From an uncultured Treponema sp. (lineage in GTDB: Bacteria; Spirochaetota; Spirochaetia; Treponematales; Treponemataceae): a stretch of DNA of 64,000 nt. The translations under genes were made by a program, and so were the position numbers. Shown here one piece after another: positions 50,231 through 61,620 of this stretch; position 1 is the first letter of the stretch, and each line of letters opens with the position of its first letter. The stretch lies in NCBI GenBank assembly GCA_949300145.1, contig CASGDA010000008.1, forward strand, positions 19,017-83,016. Direction: 5' to 3'. Below the pieces are notes generated by a model. That model was not told the origin of the DNA. It ran no database searches and saw nothing but the letters and a program-made list of their open reading frames with translations.

Positions 50231-51884
50231 TCAGGCTCTTGTCGTAATCTTCCGGAGGAATAAAGCCCATCAGCTCCATGATTGTGGCGGGCCACGAGCT
50301 TATGCCGAGCCCTTCGTTGAGCGCGGTGTTGTCGTACTCGCCCTTGTATTCCGGGTCGTAGATGATGCCCGGAACGGGATTGAGGCTGTGGCTGGTTTTC
50401 GCTTTGGGCGTCCCGTCGGAATTCTTCGCCACGGAACCGTCCTTTTTGTGCTCGAACATATCGTCACTGTTGCCGTGATCCGCGGTGATGCACATGATTC
50501 CGCCGGCCTCATCGATGGCGGCTTTCAGGCGCCCGAGCTGAAGGTCCATGCCTTCCATGGAGCACACAACCGCATTGAAAACGCCGGTGTGCCCGACCAT
50601 ATCGCCGTTCGGGTAATTCAACCGGATGTGGTCGTATTTCCCGCTCTTGATTGCCTCAATCACCCTGTCGGTGATTTCCGCGCATTTCATCCACGGGCGC
50701 TGCTCGAACGGAACGACATCGCTCTTTATTTCCACATAATCCTCGAGATTCTCGTCGAATTTCCCCAGCTTGTTCCCGTTGAAGAAATACGTGACGTGCC
50801 CGTATTTCTGGGTCTCGGAAATCGCCATGAGGCGCACGCCGGATTTTGTCAGGTACTCGCCCATCGTGCGGTCGATGCTCGGCGGGCTCACCAGATACTG
50901 CCGGGGGATATGCAGGTCGCCGTCGTACTCCATCATTCCGGCGTACTCCACGGCGGGAACCCGCTGCCGGTCAAAATGAGGGAAGTCGCTGCCGGCGGGC
51001 GTCTCGAACGCAGCCGTCATTTCGAGGGCGCGGTCCCCGCGGAAATTGAAATAAATGACGCTGTCCCCGTCGTTTACCGTCCCCACGGGTTTGCCGTCCT
51101 TTTCAACCACGAATTCGTGCATATCCTGGTCGAGGACGCCGGGAACCTCCTTCCGGTACGTCTCAATCGCTTCAGTTGCGGAAGCGAACTTCCGGCCTTC
51201 ACCGAGCACATGGGCTTTCCAGCCGCGCTCCACCATCGCCCAGTCGGCGTTGTAGCGGTCCATCGTCATGAACATACGGCCGCCGCCGGACGCGATGCAA
51301 TAATCCGCCCCGGAAAAACCGGCGAGGAATTCCTCGAGCGGCGTAATGTAATCAAGCGCTGACGTCGGGTCCACATCACGGCCGTCAAGGAGGGCGTGGA
51401 CACGGATTTTCGCCACACCCTCGGCGTGCGCCTTCTCTATCATCGCTTTAAGATGGTCAATGTGGGAATGGACGTTGCCGTCGGAAACGAGGCCGATGAA
51501 ATGAAGCGCGCCGCCGGTCGCTTTCACGTTGGCGACGAGCTTTTTCCATGTTTCGCCGTCGAACATCGAGCCGCTCGAAATGGCGTTCGACACGAGTTTG
51601 GCGCCCTGCGCGAAAACCCGGCCGCAGCCCATCGCGTTGTGGCCGACCTCGCTGTTCCCCATGTCCGCATCGGACGGAAGCCCGACCGCCGTTCCGTGGG
51701 CTTTGAGCTTCGTGTGCGGACTTTCCGCCTCGAGTTTGCGCAGATAATCCATACGGGACGCTTTCACCGCGTCGCCGTCCTCATATTTGCCGTACCCGAC
51801 GCCGTCCATAATCACGAGAACGACAGGCCCGCGCCTGCCCTTCCACGACGGGTTTTTCTTCAGTGGATGAACTGTTTCTGCCAT
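50217..51884 (-). CDS. gpmI: 2,3-bisphosphoglycerate-independent phosphoglycerate mutase
   Basis: Glycolytic enzyme interconverting 3- and 2-phosphoglycerate with two Mn ions. The 555-residue chain belongs to the alkaline-phosphatase superfamily. It shows VVLVIMDGVGYGKYEDGDAV (metal Asp), DADMGNSEVGHNAMGCG (catalytic Ser), VHALLDGRDVDPTSAL, NYPNGDMVGHTGVF and ITADHGNSDDM (metal Asp and His). AAGGAG precedes ATG 51884. The gene is visibly more GC-rich, with C/G at most third positions, than its neighbours. This may reflect codon selection for high expression or acquisition from elsewhere. Confidence 0.96.
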   Translation of the reverse strand: MAETVHPLKKNPSWKGRRGPVVLVIMDGVGYGKYEDGDAVKASRMDYLRKLEAESPHTKLKAHGTAVGLPSDADMGNSEVGHNAMGCGRVFAQGAKLVSNAISSGSMFDGETWKKLVANVKATGGALHFIGLVSDGNVHSHIDHLKAMIEKAHAEGVAKIRVHALLDGRDVDPTSALDYITPLEEFLAGFSGADYCIASGGGRMFMTMDRYNADWAMVERGWKAHVLGEGRKFASATEAIETYRKEVPGVLDQDMHEFVVEKDGKPVGTVNDGDSVIYFNFRGDRALEMTAAFETPAGSDFPHFDRQRVPAVEYAGMMEYDGDLHIPRQYLVSPPSIDRTMGEYLTKSGVRLMAISETQKYGHVTYFFNGNKLGKFDENLEDYVEIKSDVVPFEQRPWMKCAEITDRVIEAIKSGKYDHIRLNYPNGDMVGHTGVFNAVVCSMEGMDLQLGRLKAAIDEAGGIMCITADHGNSDDMFEHKKDGSVAKNSDGTPKAKTSHSLNPVPGIIYDPEYKGEYDNTALNEGLGISSWPATIMELMGFIPPEDYDKSLINLK

Positions 51885-51908
51885 TTTACCACTCCTTATT
51901 GTATTTCA

Positions 51909-52766
51909 TTAATTCGCAGTTTCAGCCGCGGGAACAGCCCCGGCTCCATTTTCCACTGAAGCGGAGCCTTCCCCGTCTGCGGGCGCAGCCTCCGGCACGC
52001 TTTCAGCGGCAGGCACTCCATAACCGTCATCGGCGAAAGAAGGTTCCGTTTTTTTCCCGCCGTCAACCGAATAGCCATCGGGATTCATAACGGGAACAAC
52101 AACCGTGGAAAGAGAAGACAAAAGGTTGTTTTCATCGAGAACATCAGCAAGGGCAAGCGCCTGCGCTTTATTCATATATATCACCTGTTTAACGGTATTC
52201 TGCATACCGCTCCGCCCTTCCTTGTAGCCCAGATTTTCAGTCACGGGAACAACCACAACGAAATAGGGATTCCTGCCTTCAAAACGGTAGCCGGCGACAA
52301 CCTTAGGATAAGCCTCCCCATTCATAGTGAATGAAGACAATCCCCACTCCATATGGCAGTTTTTGGCCTCTCCGTATATCCTTTCTGATTTCCTGTAACT
52401 CAAATCCCTGTCCAGCTTGACCGCATCAAAATCGGCGTTGTATTGCACGGCGGCTTTCCGGATAAGATCCCTCGCCTCCCGATTCAGGTAAAGCTTGTAG
52501 ATGTTTCCTGTTACTTTGTACTCAAGAAGAACCTCGTTGGAACGGGGGACAAAAAAAACAGAAACAACTTTCGGTTCGATGGCCGTTCCCAGGAAATTCG
52601 AGAACTGCGCTGTCACCGGGGACAATTCAATCGGATCAACGTCGGCAATAAAATTTTCCCCCTTGTTCTTTTCCGAAGTTGCGCAGGAAGAGAGCGCAAA
52701 CCCTACCACAAAAAATACAGCTAAAATTTTCCCTGAAAAGGATAAAAAAGATTTATTGCGTTTCAT
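51909..52766 (-). CDS. Exported lipoprotein of unknown function
   Basis: Protein of about 285 residues. The signal peptide (ILAVFFVVGFALSSC) ends in a canonical lipobox, so it is lipid-anchored. The mature part has two alternating-strand repeats (KVVSVFFVPRSNEVLLEYKVTGNIYKLYLN and YFVVVVPVTENLGYKEGRSGM) and a C-terminal Ala/Glu/Pro-rich tail. I know no family for it. ATG 52766 (MKRNKSFLSF) is chosen because the signal peptide starts here. TTGACA-17-TTTACT ends 6 nt upstream, whereas the longer frame reaches into the divergent gene. The gpmI gene precedes the tail end by 24 nt. Confidence 0.72.
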   Translation of the reverse strand: MKRNKSFLSFSGKILAVFFVVGFALSSCATSEKNKGENFIADVDPIELSPVTAQFSNFLGTAIEPKVVSVFFVPRSNEVLLEYKVTGNIYKLYLNREARDLIRKAAVQYNADFDAVKLDRDLSYRKSERIYGEAKNCHMEWGLSSFTMNGEAYPKVVAGYRFEGRNPYFVVVVPVTENLGYKEGRSGMQNTVKQVIYMNKAQALALADVLDENNLLSSLSTVVVPVMNPDGYSVDGGKKTEPSFADDGYGVPAAESVPEAAPADGEGSASVENGAGAVPAAETAN

Positions 52767-52772
52767 TCTATA

Positions 52773-52801
52773 AGTAAAACAGGAAGCAGGAAGTATGTCA
52801 A
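52773..52801 (-). promoter_or_regulatory. Promoter of the lipoprotein gene at 52766 (leaderless type)
   Basis: Consensus -35 TTGACA, 17 bp, -10 TTTACT, ending 6 nt before the ATG. No Shine-Dalgarno. Confidence 0.5.
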
Positions 52802-52843
52802 TAAACAAAAACCGCATATCCCTCTGATTCCGGAAGATAACAA

Positions 52844-52872
52844 TTGATTCAACCGCCGTGATGAATGATAAT
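52844..52872 (+). promoter_or_regulatory. Promoter of the SDR gene (leaderless type)
   Basis: TTGATT, 17 bp, GATAAT, ending 6 nt before ATG 52879. It fixes that ATG as the start over the upstream in-frame GTG and ATG, which lie inside the promoter. Confidence 0.55.
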
Positions 52873-52878
52873 GGTTCC

Positions 52879-53712
52879 ATGAAAGAAATAATAATCATAA
52901 CAGGCGCCGGTTCAGGACTGGGAAGGGAGTTCGCCCTTCAGCTTCCCGCTTTTGTTCCAGCGGATGAAATCTGGCTCATGTCCAGAAACGCGGAAAAATT
53001 AAGGCAGACGGAAGAGCTTATAAAGAGGAAAGTGAATCCCGGGAGGAACATAAAACCCAGGATTTTCCCCGCGGATATTTCAGGTAAAACAGGGGTCCAT
53101 GCTTTCGCTAAGCTGTTGCAGGACGAGGAAATGGCCGCAGAAGGACTCCGCATAAAGGCCCTTGTAAACAACGCCGGATTCGGGACATACGGACCTGTAA
53201 TGGAAACGGAAATTGAAGACCAGCTCGACATGATTGAATTAAACGCCCTGACACCGGCCGGTTTCTGCATGGCGGGAATTCCGTACATGGAAAAAGGCTC
53301 CGTGATAATAAACACCGCAAGTCTCGCCGCCTTCGCTCCTTTGGGGAATTTCGCGGTGTACGCCGCCACAAAGGCTTTTTTGCACAGCTTTACGACAGCC
53401 CTTGCGGCTGAAACCGCAGACAGGGGGATCCGCATATGTTCCGTATGTCCCGGACCGGTGGCCACGAATTTCGCGGCCGTCGCATCGAAGGGAGCCAGAA
53501 TGGAAGTGAAAGGCGGGGCTGATGCGGCGAAAACCGCGGCCCATGCAATACGGGCGGCACTGGCTGGAAAGCACACATCCTTGATGCTGTTGAAATGGAA
53601 GCTGAAAGCATTCCTGAGCCGGTTCATCCCCAGATATGCCTTTGCCCGCTGGACATTCGTTCATGAAAAAAGACCCAGAAACAGCGGTGACGGCAAAATC
53701 ATTCCGCAATAA
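52879..53712 (+). CDS. Short-chain dehydrogenase/reductase (SDR)
   Basis: NAD(P)-dependent oxidoreductase of about 277 residues. The Rossmann motif TGAGSGLGREFAL, the NNAGFGTYG block and the active site (Ser in VIINTASLAAFAPLGN, then YAATKAFLHSF with Tyr and Lys) are intact. The Asn of the tetrad lies in MIELNAL. The basic C-terminal part resembles the DltE/YqjQ group of classical SDRs. Substrate unknown. It sits alone ahead of lacZ, which has its own promoter. Confidence 0.87.
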   Translation: MKEIIIITGAGSGLGREFALQLPAFVPADEIWLMSRNAEKLRQTEELIKRKVNPGRNIKPRIFPADISGKTGVHAFAKLLQDEEMAAEGLRIKALVNNAGFGTYGPVMETEIEDQLDMIELNALTPAGFCMAGIPYMEKGSVIINTASLAAFAPLGNFAVYAATKAFLHSFTTALAAETADRGIRICSVCPGPVATNFAAVASKGARMEVKGGADAAKTAAHAIRAALAGKHTSLMLLKWKLKAFLSRFIPRYAFARWTFVHEKRPRNSGDGKIIPQ

Positions 53713-53730
53713 ACACACGTTCAAATTCTG

Positions 53731-56835
<3,105 letters not shown>

Positions 56836-56851
56836 TTGAGGTGAAATTTTC

Positions 56852-59071
56852 ATGGCTGTGTATTTTCACGGGGAATCCAGCAACTTTCATCTATCGAATG
56901 ACAGAATCAGCTATATTCTGACAGTGCTGAGAAACGGTCACCTGGGACATTTATATTTCGGAAAAAAGCTTCCCGACAGAGAATCATATAATTATCTTCA
57001 GGAAGAAGCTCTCAGACCAATGTCATCAAATCCATATGAAGGTGACCGCAAATTCTCCTTGGAACACTGCCTTCAGGAATTCCCGGTTTACGGTTCCAGC
57101 GACTACCGGGAACCTGCGGTGGAAATCCGGCTGCAAAACGGAAGCAGGATTGCGGATCCCCGGTTTTATTCGCACCGGGTTTACACGGGGAAACCTATTC
57201 TTGAAGGCTTACCCGCCACTTACACTGAATCCTCTGACGAAGCGGAAACCCTGGAAATAACGCTTCTGGATTCTGTCAGCGGGATACACTTCATACTCTC
57301 TTTCACTATATTCAGGGATTATGATGTAATAGCGCGCAGCTGCAAAATATGTAACGGCGGAAATGAGCCGGTTTACATAGAAAGAATAATGAGCTTCACC
57401 CTCGATATGAATGACAGCGATTACGACTGGATTCAATTCTCAGGGGCATGGGCCCGGGAAAGATTTCCTGAGAAGCACCGGCTCCACAAAGGCATTCAGT
57501 CCATAAGCAGCACACGGGGCCATTCCGGACATATGCACAACCCCTTCATAATTTTGAAACGCCCGTCCGCGGATGAGCATCAGGGTGATACTTTCGGATT
57601 CAGTTTCATTTACAGCGGGAATTTCATCATCCAGGCTGAGGTTGATACTTACGGAACAACCCGCACACAAATGGGCATAAATCCATTTCAGTTTTCATGG
57701 CTTTTAAAACCGGGGGAAACTTTCACCTCGCCGGAAGGAATCGCCGCTTATTCCCCTGCGGGAATGAATGGCTTGAGCGGAATCTTCCACCGGCTGTACA
57801 GGAAAAGGCTTGCGCGCGGATTCTGGCGGGACAGGGAACGCCCCATCCTGATCAACAACTGGGAAGCCACATATTTTGATTTCAACGAAGACAAACTGAT
57901 ACAGATAGCAGAAAAAGCGCATTCAGCGGGCATCGAGCTTTTTGTCCTTGATGACGGTTGGTTCGGCAGCCGCAGGGATGACACGCAGGGACTGGGAGAC
58001 TGGGTGGCCGACAGGGGAATCCTCCCGGACGGGATAGCAGGACTTTCCCGCCGCATTGAGGAAGAATGCGGGATGAAATTCGGATTGTGGTTTGAACCTG
58101 AAATGGTAAACAAAAAAAGCGACTTGTACAGAAACCATCCCGACTGGATTCTGCAGACGCCTTCCAGAAAATCCTGTCACGGAAGGCATCAGTTTGTCCT
58201 TGATTTTTCACGGAAAGATGTAGTGGACTACATTTACAATTCAATGGCCGCGGTGATAAAAGATTCCCGTATCTCCTATATAAAATGGGATATGAACCGC
58301 AGCATAACCGAATGTTACAGTACAGCCTATCCTCCTGAGCAGCAGGGGGAAATATTCCACAGATACATATTAGGTGTATACGACCTATACAACCGGCTTA
58401 CAACTGAATTTCCCCATATATTGTTTGAATCCTGCGCAAGCGGGGGAGGACGATTTGACCCCGGAATATTGTTTTATGCTCCCCAGGCATGGACCAGTGA
58501 TGATACTGACGCAGTGGAACGCCTTAAAATACAGTACGGGACAAGTTTTTGTTATCCGTTGAGCAGCATGGGCGCGCATGTATCCATCACACCAAACCAT
58601 CAGCTTAACAGGAACACCCCTTTGTCAACCAGAGGCAACACAGCCCTTTTCGGTGTTTTCGGGTACGAACTGGACTTAAACCGGCTGACAGATACGGAAT
58701 TCCGGGAGGTGAAAAGCCAGATTGAATTCGTAAAAAAACACAGGAAACTTATACATTCCGGAACTTTTTACAGGCTGCTCAGCCCTTTCAAAGGGAATGA
58801 AGCCGCCTGGATGGTTGTATCGGAAGATAAAACAAAAGCCATAGTCGGCTGCTATAAAATCCTCAATGAGGTAAACGAAGGATTCAAACGGCTGAAACTG
58901 CAGGGACTGGATGAATCACGGTTATATAAAATAAACGGAAAAGAAACTTTTTCCGGCGCAGAGTTGATGGCGGCCGGTCTCGTGATAACCGATTTACTCC
59001 GGGATTCAGTGGAACAGGAAGAAGCCGGCGCTGATTTCCAGTCGGAAATTTACGTGCTGAATGCACAATAA
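56852..59071 (+). CDS. Alpha-galactosidase, GH36 family
   Basis: Hydrolyses alpha-1,6-galactosides such as melibiose, raffinose and galactomannan fragments. The 739-residue chain has an N-terminal beta-supersandwich, the barrel with LFVLDDGWFGSRRDDTQGLGDW, nucleophile Asp in YIKWDMNRS, LFESCASGGGRFDPGIL and acid/base Asp in AWTSDDTDAVERLKIQYG. There is no signal peptide, so it acts on imported oligosaccharide. GAGGTG supports ATG 56852. It shares an operon with lacZ, which points to use of mixed galactosides from plant material or milk. Confidence 0.95.
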   Translation: MAVYFHGESSNFHLSNDRISYILTVLRNGHLGHLYFGKKLPDRESYNYLQEEALRPMSSNPYEGDRKFSLEHCLQEFPVYGSSDYREPAVEIRLQNGSRIADPRFYSHRVYTGKPILEGLPATYTESSDEAETLEITLLDSVSGIHFILSFTIFRDYDVIARSCKICNGGNEPVYIERIMSFTLDMNDSDYDWIQFSGAWARERFPEKHRLHKGIQSISSTRGHSGHMHNPFIILKRPSADEHQGDTFGFSFIYSGNFIIQAEVDTYGTTRTQMGINPFQFSWLLKPGETFTSPEGIAAYSPAGMNGLSGIFHRLYRKRLARGFWRDRERPILINNWEATYFDFNEDKLIQIAEKAHSAGIELFVLDDGWFGSRRDDTQGLGDWVADRGILPDGIAGLSRRIEEECGMKFGLWFEPEMVNKKSDLYRNHPDWILQTPSRKSCHGRHQFVLDFSRKDVVDYIYNSMAAVIKDSRISYIKWDMNRSITECYSTAYPPEQQGEIFHRYILGVYDLYNRLTTEFPHILFESCASGGGRFDPGILFYAPQAWTSDDTDAVERLKIQYGTSFCYPLSSMGAHVSITPNHQLNRNTPLSTRGNTALFGVFGYELDLNRLTDTEFREVKSQIEFVKKHRKLIHSGTFYRLLSPFKGNEAAWMVVSEDKTKAIVGCYKILNEVNEGFKRLKLQGLDESRLYKINGKETFSGAELMAAGLVITDLLRDSVEQEEAGADFQSEIYVLNAQ

Positions 59072-59098
59072 AAAAGGCATCCTTCCTGGATGCCTTTA
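59070..59098. terminator. Bidirectional terminator after alpha-galactosidase and tRNA-fMet
   Basis: AAAGGCATCC / GGATGCCTTT with a 5-nt loop. T6 follows on the minus strand (tRNA side) and TTTATA on the plus strand. It abuts the 3' end of the tRNA. Confidence 0.85.
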
Positions 59099-59171
59099 TA
59101 GCAGGGGCAGGACTTGAACCTGCGACCTCCGGGTTATGAGCCCGACGAGCTGCCAACTGCTCTACCCTGCG
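59099..59171 (-). tRNA. Initiator tRNA-fMet (CAT)
   Basis: The 73-nt cloverleaf folds fully: acceptor 7 bp less the first pair, D stem GAGC/GCTC, anticodon stem with three G:C pairs (GGG...CCC) and loop CTCATAA, T stem GCAGG/CCTGC with TTCAAGT. The GGG/CCC pairs, A11:U24 and the unpaired 1:72 position are initiator hallmarks. Position 1:72 is C and U here, whereas C and A is usual in bacteria. CCA is not encoded. A consensus promoter lies 12 nt upstream. Confidence 0.93.
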
Positions 59172-59183
59172 ATGAACAGCAGA

Positions 59184-59213
59184 ATTATATTACATTTACC
59201 TGGAATTTGTCAA
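59184..59213 (-). promoter_or_regulatory. Promoter of tRNA-fMet
   Basis: TTGACA, 18 bp, TATAAT on the minus strand, both hexamers perfect. The -10 ends 12 nt before the mature tRNA 5' end. Confidence 0.85.
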
Positions 59214-59238
59214 GAGAAAGATTTGAATATAAACAAAG

Positions 59239-59275
59239 AAGCCGGCAGATAAAAGGAGGAAAAATCTGCCGGCTT
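59239..59275 (+). ncRNA. Candidate structured RNA: 12-bp stem with a GGAGG loop
   Basis: AAGCCGGCAGAT and ATCTGCCGGCTT pair perfectly over a 13-nt purine loop containing GGAGG. No T tract follows on either strand, so it is not an ordinary terminator. A weak -10 (TATAAA) ends 7 nt before the stem, so it could be the 5' stem-loop of a small RNA or leader. Confidence 0.3.
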
Positions 59276-59315
59276 AAAAACTGTGTAACTTCCGATTCTC
59301 AGGGGGAAAACCGAT

Positions 59316-59396
59316 ATGCTGCAACGCAGTTCCATTCCGGTCTTAACAGAGAATCTTCAGGACTCTGTAACATCCTTCAAACTTACACCAATATAA
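59316..59396 (+). CDS. Possible 26-residue small ORF
   Basis: ATG with AGGGGG 8-10 nt upstream, encoding a 26-residue peptide that begins MLQRSSIPVLTENL. No similarity is known to me and there is no clear promoter, so it may be chance. It lies just beyond the 59239 hairpin. Confidence 0.15.
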   Translation: MLQRSSIPVLTENLQDSVTSFKLTPI

Positions 59397-59465
59397 CTTC
59401 AGATAACAATATAAAGTTACAATAAAAGTTTGTTATTTCTTAAAATTTCATAAAAAAAGGAAGGC

Positions 59466-59494
59466 TTTACAAACAAGAATTAAAGGCCGATAAT
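59466..59494 (+). promoter_or_regulatory. Promoter of the OmpA-family gene (leaderless type)
   Basis: TTTACA, 17 bp, GATAAT, ending 7 nt before ATG 59502. No Shine-Dalgarno in the short gap. Confidence 0.55.
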
Positions 59495-59501
59495 CTGAAG
59501 C

Positions 59502-60734
59502 ATGAAACATTTTTGTCTGCGGATATTATTCTGCGCATCAATCCTGTCTTCAGTCTGTTCGTTTCTCCAGGCGGAAACTTTTAAATTTAAATTCACTGAG
59601 GGTGAATCATACAGGATAAATTCTGTCATCCACGAAATAGTTACTGTGGACGGAAATTTTTCACATTCAGCTGAAATAGCGAACCGGATAAGCGTGTCCG
59701 TGTCGGATGTAAGGACAGAGGACGGAAAAACCTCCGCGGAACACAACTGCACTTTCATGACAAGCGAGAAAAGTTCAAACAGAACATTTGAATGGGGACA
59801 GCAGTACGAAAGCATTTTCAGACGGGATGAAAACGGCAGATATGACATTTCCGATGAATATTTCATGCCCGTTGTAAGGGATGTCCCTGTTTTCCCCGGT
59901 TACGATTTAAAACCCGGCGACCGTTGGCAGGCGTCGGGGGAGGAAGCCCATGACTTCAGGCTTCATTTCGGGCTGGAAAAGCCGTTCAAAGTTCCTTTCA
60001 CCGCAGACTATGTATATCTCGGAGCGATAGAAGAGGAAGGCCGCACTTTTCACTGCATCGAAGTCGAATACACCCTGTTTTTCAACACACCTTCTCCGCC
60101 GGACGGAAGAAACGGTTCCACACCTCCTGTTTACCCTGTGAGCGTAAAGGGTTTCTCCCGCCAGCAGCTGTACTGGGATAATGAAATGGGAATCCTGTCC
60201 CACTACAATGAAAAATTCAACATACAGCTTGACCTGAACACAGGTTCCAGACTCAATTACCAGGGAATAGCGGAGGCCGTTGTCAGTAAAAATGAGGTCC
60301 TCGACCGTGATAAAATTGTCCGGGAAATGAATGACGAAATAAGCAGGCAGGGAATACAAAACACCCGTGCAACCGCCACGGACGAAGGTGTCACAATCTC
60401 AATGGAAGCCATACGCTTTGTGGCGGACTCATCGGAATTCCTGCCGGGCGAAGAGGAAAAGATAAAACGCATAGCCGGGATAATTTCAAAATATCCTGAC
60501 AACGACCTTTTGGTTTCAGGACACACAGCCCTGGCTGGAACACCTGAATCCAGGCAAAGCCTTTCAGAGGAAAGGGCCGAGGCTGTGGCGGATCTGCTGA
60601 TCAGGCTGGGAGTCAGGAAACAGCAGAACATATTCACCCAGGGATTCGGTGCGGAACGCCCCTGCGCCCCCAACGACACAGAAGAAAACCGGGCAAGGAA
60701 CCGGCGGGTGGAAATAACCATACTGGAAAAATAA
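59502..60734 (+). CDS. OmpA-family peptidoglycan-binding envelope protein
   Basis: Exported protein of 410 residues with a signal peptide (FCLRILFCASILSSVCSFLQA). The N-terminal 250 residues form a beta-rich domain (FKFTEGESYRINSVIHEIVTVDG...) of a type common in spirochaete surface proteins but without a name that I can give. The C-terminal OmpA domain (residues about 295-408) has IRFVADSSEFLPGEEEKIKRIAGII, LLVSGHTALAGTPESRQSLSEERAEAVADLL and NRARNRRVEITI, with the Asp and Arg that grip diaminopimelate or ornithine. It probably links the outer envelope to peptidoglycan. Confidence 0.85.
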   Translation: MKHFCLRILFCASILSSVCSFLQAETFKFKFTEGESYRINSVIHEIVTVDGNFSHSAEIANRISVSVSDVRTEDGKTSAEHNCTFMTSEKSSNRTFEWGQQYESIFRRDENGRYDISDEYFMPVVRDVPVFPGYDLKPGDRWQASGEEAHDFRLHFGLEKPFKVPFTADYVYLGAIEEEGRTFHCIEVEYTLFFNTPSPPDGRNGSTPPVYPVSVKGFSRQQLYWDNEMGILSHYNEKFNIQLDLNTGSRLNYQGIAEAVVSKNEVLDRDKIVREMNDEISRQGIQNTRATATDEGVTISMEAIRFVADSSEFLPGEEEKIKRIAGIISKYPDNDLLVSGHTALAGTPESRQSLSEERAEAVADLLIRLGVRKQQNIFTQGFGAERPCAPNDTEENRARNRRVEITILEK

Positions 60735-60747
60735 CAGGAACGGACAC

Positions 60748-61560
60748 ATGGCAAAAAAGGAAACGGCAGTTGCGGCTGTCCCCGCGGCGCTGAAGAAAAA
60801 ACTCTCCGCTCTGGCGGCAAAATACGAAACCCCGCAATTCACCGAAAATGACCCGAGCCGGGTTTTGCGGCGCTACACCCGTATAGATGACATTGAAACC
60901 TCCTCTTTTATAGCGGCGATGCTCGCTTTCGGCCGCAGAGACCAGTTTCTGGCAAAAACCGATTTCATTCTGGACTCCGCGGACAAGTGCGGGGGTCCGG
61001 CCGAATGGATCCGCCGAAAAGAATATTCCGCGGTTTTCAACGGAAAAACAGCCTGCACCGGCAGAAAATTCTACAGGTTTTACTCCTACAAGGATATGGC
61101 GGATCTTTTCCAGGCTCTGGGCGCCATACTCGCGGAGGAGCCTACGCCCGGAGAATTCTTCAAAAAAGAATTCCTCAAGGTGAAAGCCAACGGGGAAACG
61201 GAAAGGGAACCCCTTCTTGCACCTGTAATATGCTCCGCCTTTTCAAAATGCGCCATTGTGCCACAGGGGAAAAACACGGCGAACAAGCGCGTCAATATGT
61301 TTCTTCGGTGGATGGTCAGGAAAAATTCCCCGGTGGATCTCGGGCTGTGGGACTGGTACAGCCCTGCCTCACTGATAATACCGCTTGACACCCACGTCCT
61401 GCAGGAAGCGGCCCGGCTGGGGCTGATTCCGGAAAAAAGCCCCGGAAGCCTGAAAACCGCCGTCTGCCTGACGGACATTTTCCGCACTATCTGGCCGGAG
61501 GATCCCTGCAGGGGGGATTTCGCCCTTTTCGGCCTTGGAGTGGATTCAGAAGCCGGCTGA
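60748..61560 (+). CDS. TIGR02757/DUF2400-family protein
   Basis: The 270-residue cytoplasmic protein matches the DUF2400 family (TIGR02757) by its blocks YETPQFTENDPSRVLRRY, SSFIAAMLAFGRRDQFL, FYRFYSYKDMADLFQALG, NMFLRWMVRKNSPVDLGLW and LIIPLDTHVLQEAARLGL. The helical layout recalls HhH-GPD DNA glycosylases, but the activity is not known to me. It starts 13 nt after the OmpA-family gene with AGGAACGG upstream, so it is likely co-transcribed with it. Confidence 0.88.
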   Translation: MAKKETAVAAVPAALKKKLSALAAKYETPQFTENDPSRVLRRYTRIDDIETSSFIAAMLAFGRRDQFLAKTDFILDSADKCGGPAEWIRRKEYSAVFNGKTACTGRKFYRFYSYKDMADLFQALGAILAEEPTPGEFFKKEFLKVKANGETEREPLLAPVICSAFSKCAIVPQGKNTANKRVNMFLRWMVRKNSPVDLGLWDWYSPASLIIPLDTHVLQEAARLGLIPEKSPGSLKTAVCLTDIFRTIWPEDPCRGDFALFGLGVDSEAG

Positions 61561-61620
61561 AAGAATACCCTTCAGTTTCCGGATAAAAAGCCGATACTGA
61601 AGTAAAGGGAGTGGATAAAT

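Larger units (their letters stand above)
59214..59501 (+). other. Intergenic region between tRNA-fMet and the OmpA-family gene
   Basis: The 330-nt stretch from 59172 to 59501 has no convincing conserved gene. It holds the tRNA promoter, then TATAAA at 59227, and a perfect 12-bp hairpin at 59239-59275 whose 13-nt loop exposes GGAGG. A 26-codon frame at 59316-59396 with AGGGGG upstream follows, then AT-rich sequence with the OmpA-gene promoter at 59466-59494. Confidence 0.6.

Noticed and set aside
50388..51362. Open frame of 324 codons on the plus strand
   Set aside because: Antisense to gpmI; long only because the gene is GC-rich at third positions. His/Val-rich with no known fold.
59114..59425. 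Open frame of 103 codons on the plus strand
   Set aside because: Runs antisense through tRNA-fMet and across the orphan hairpin; coding is incompatible with the tRNA.
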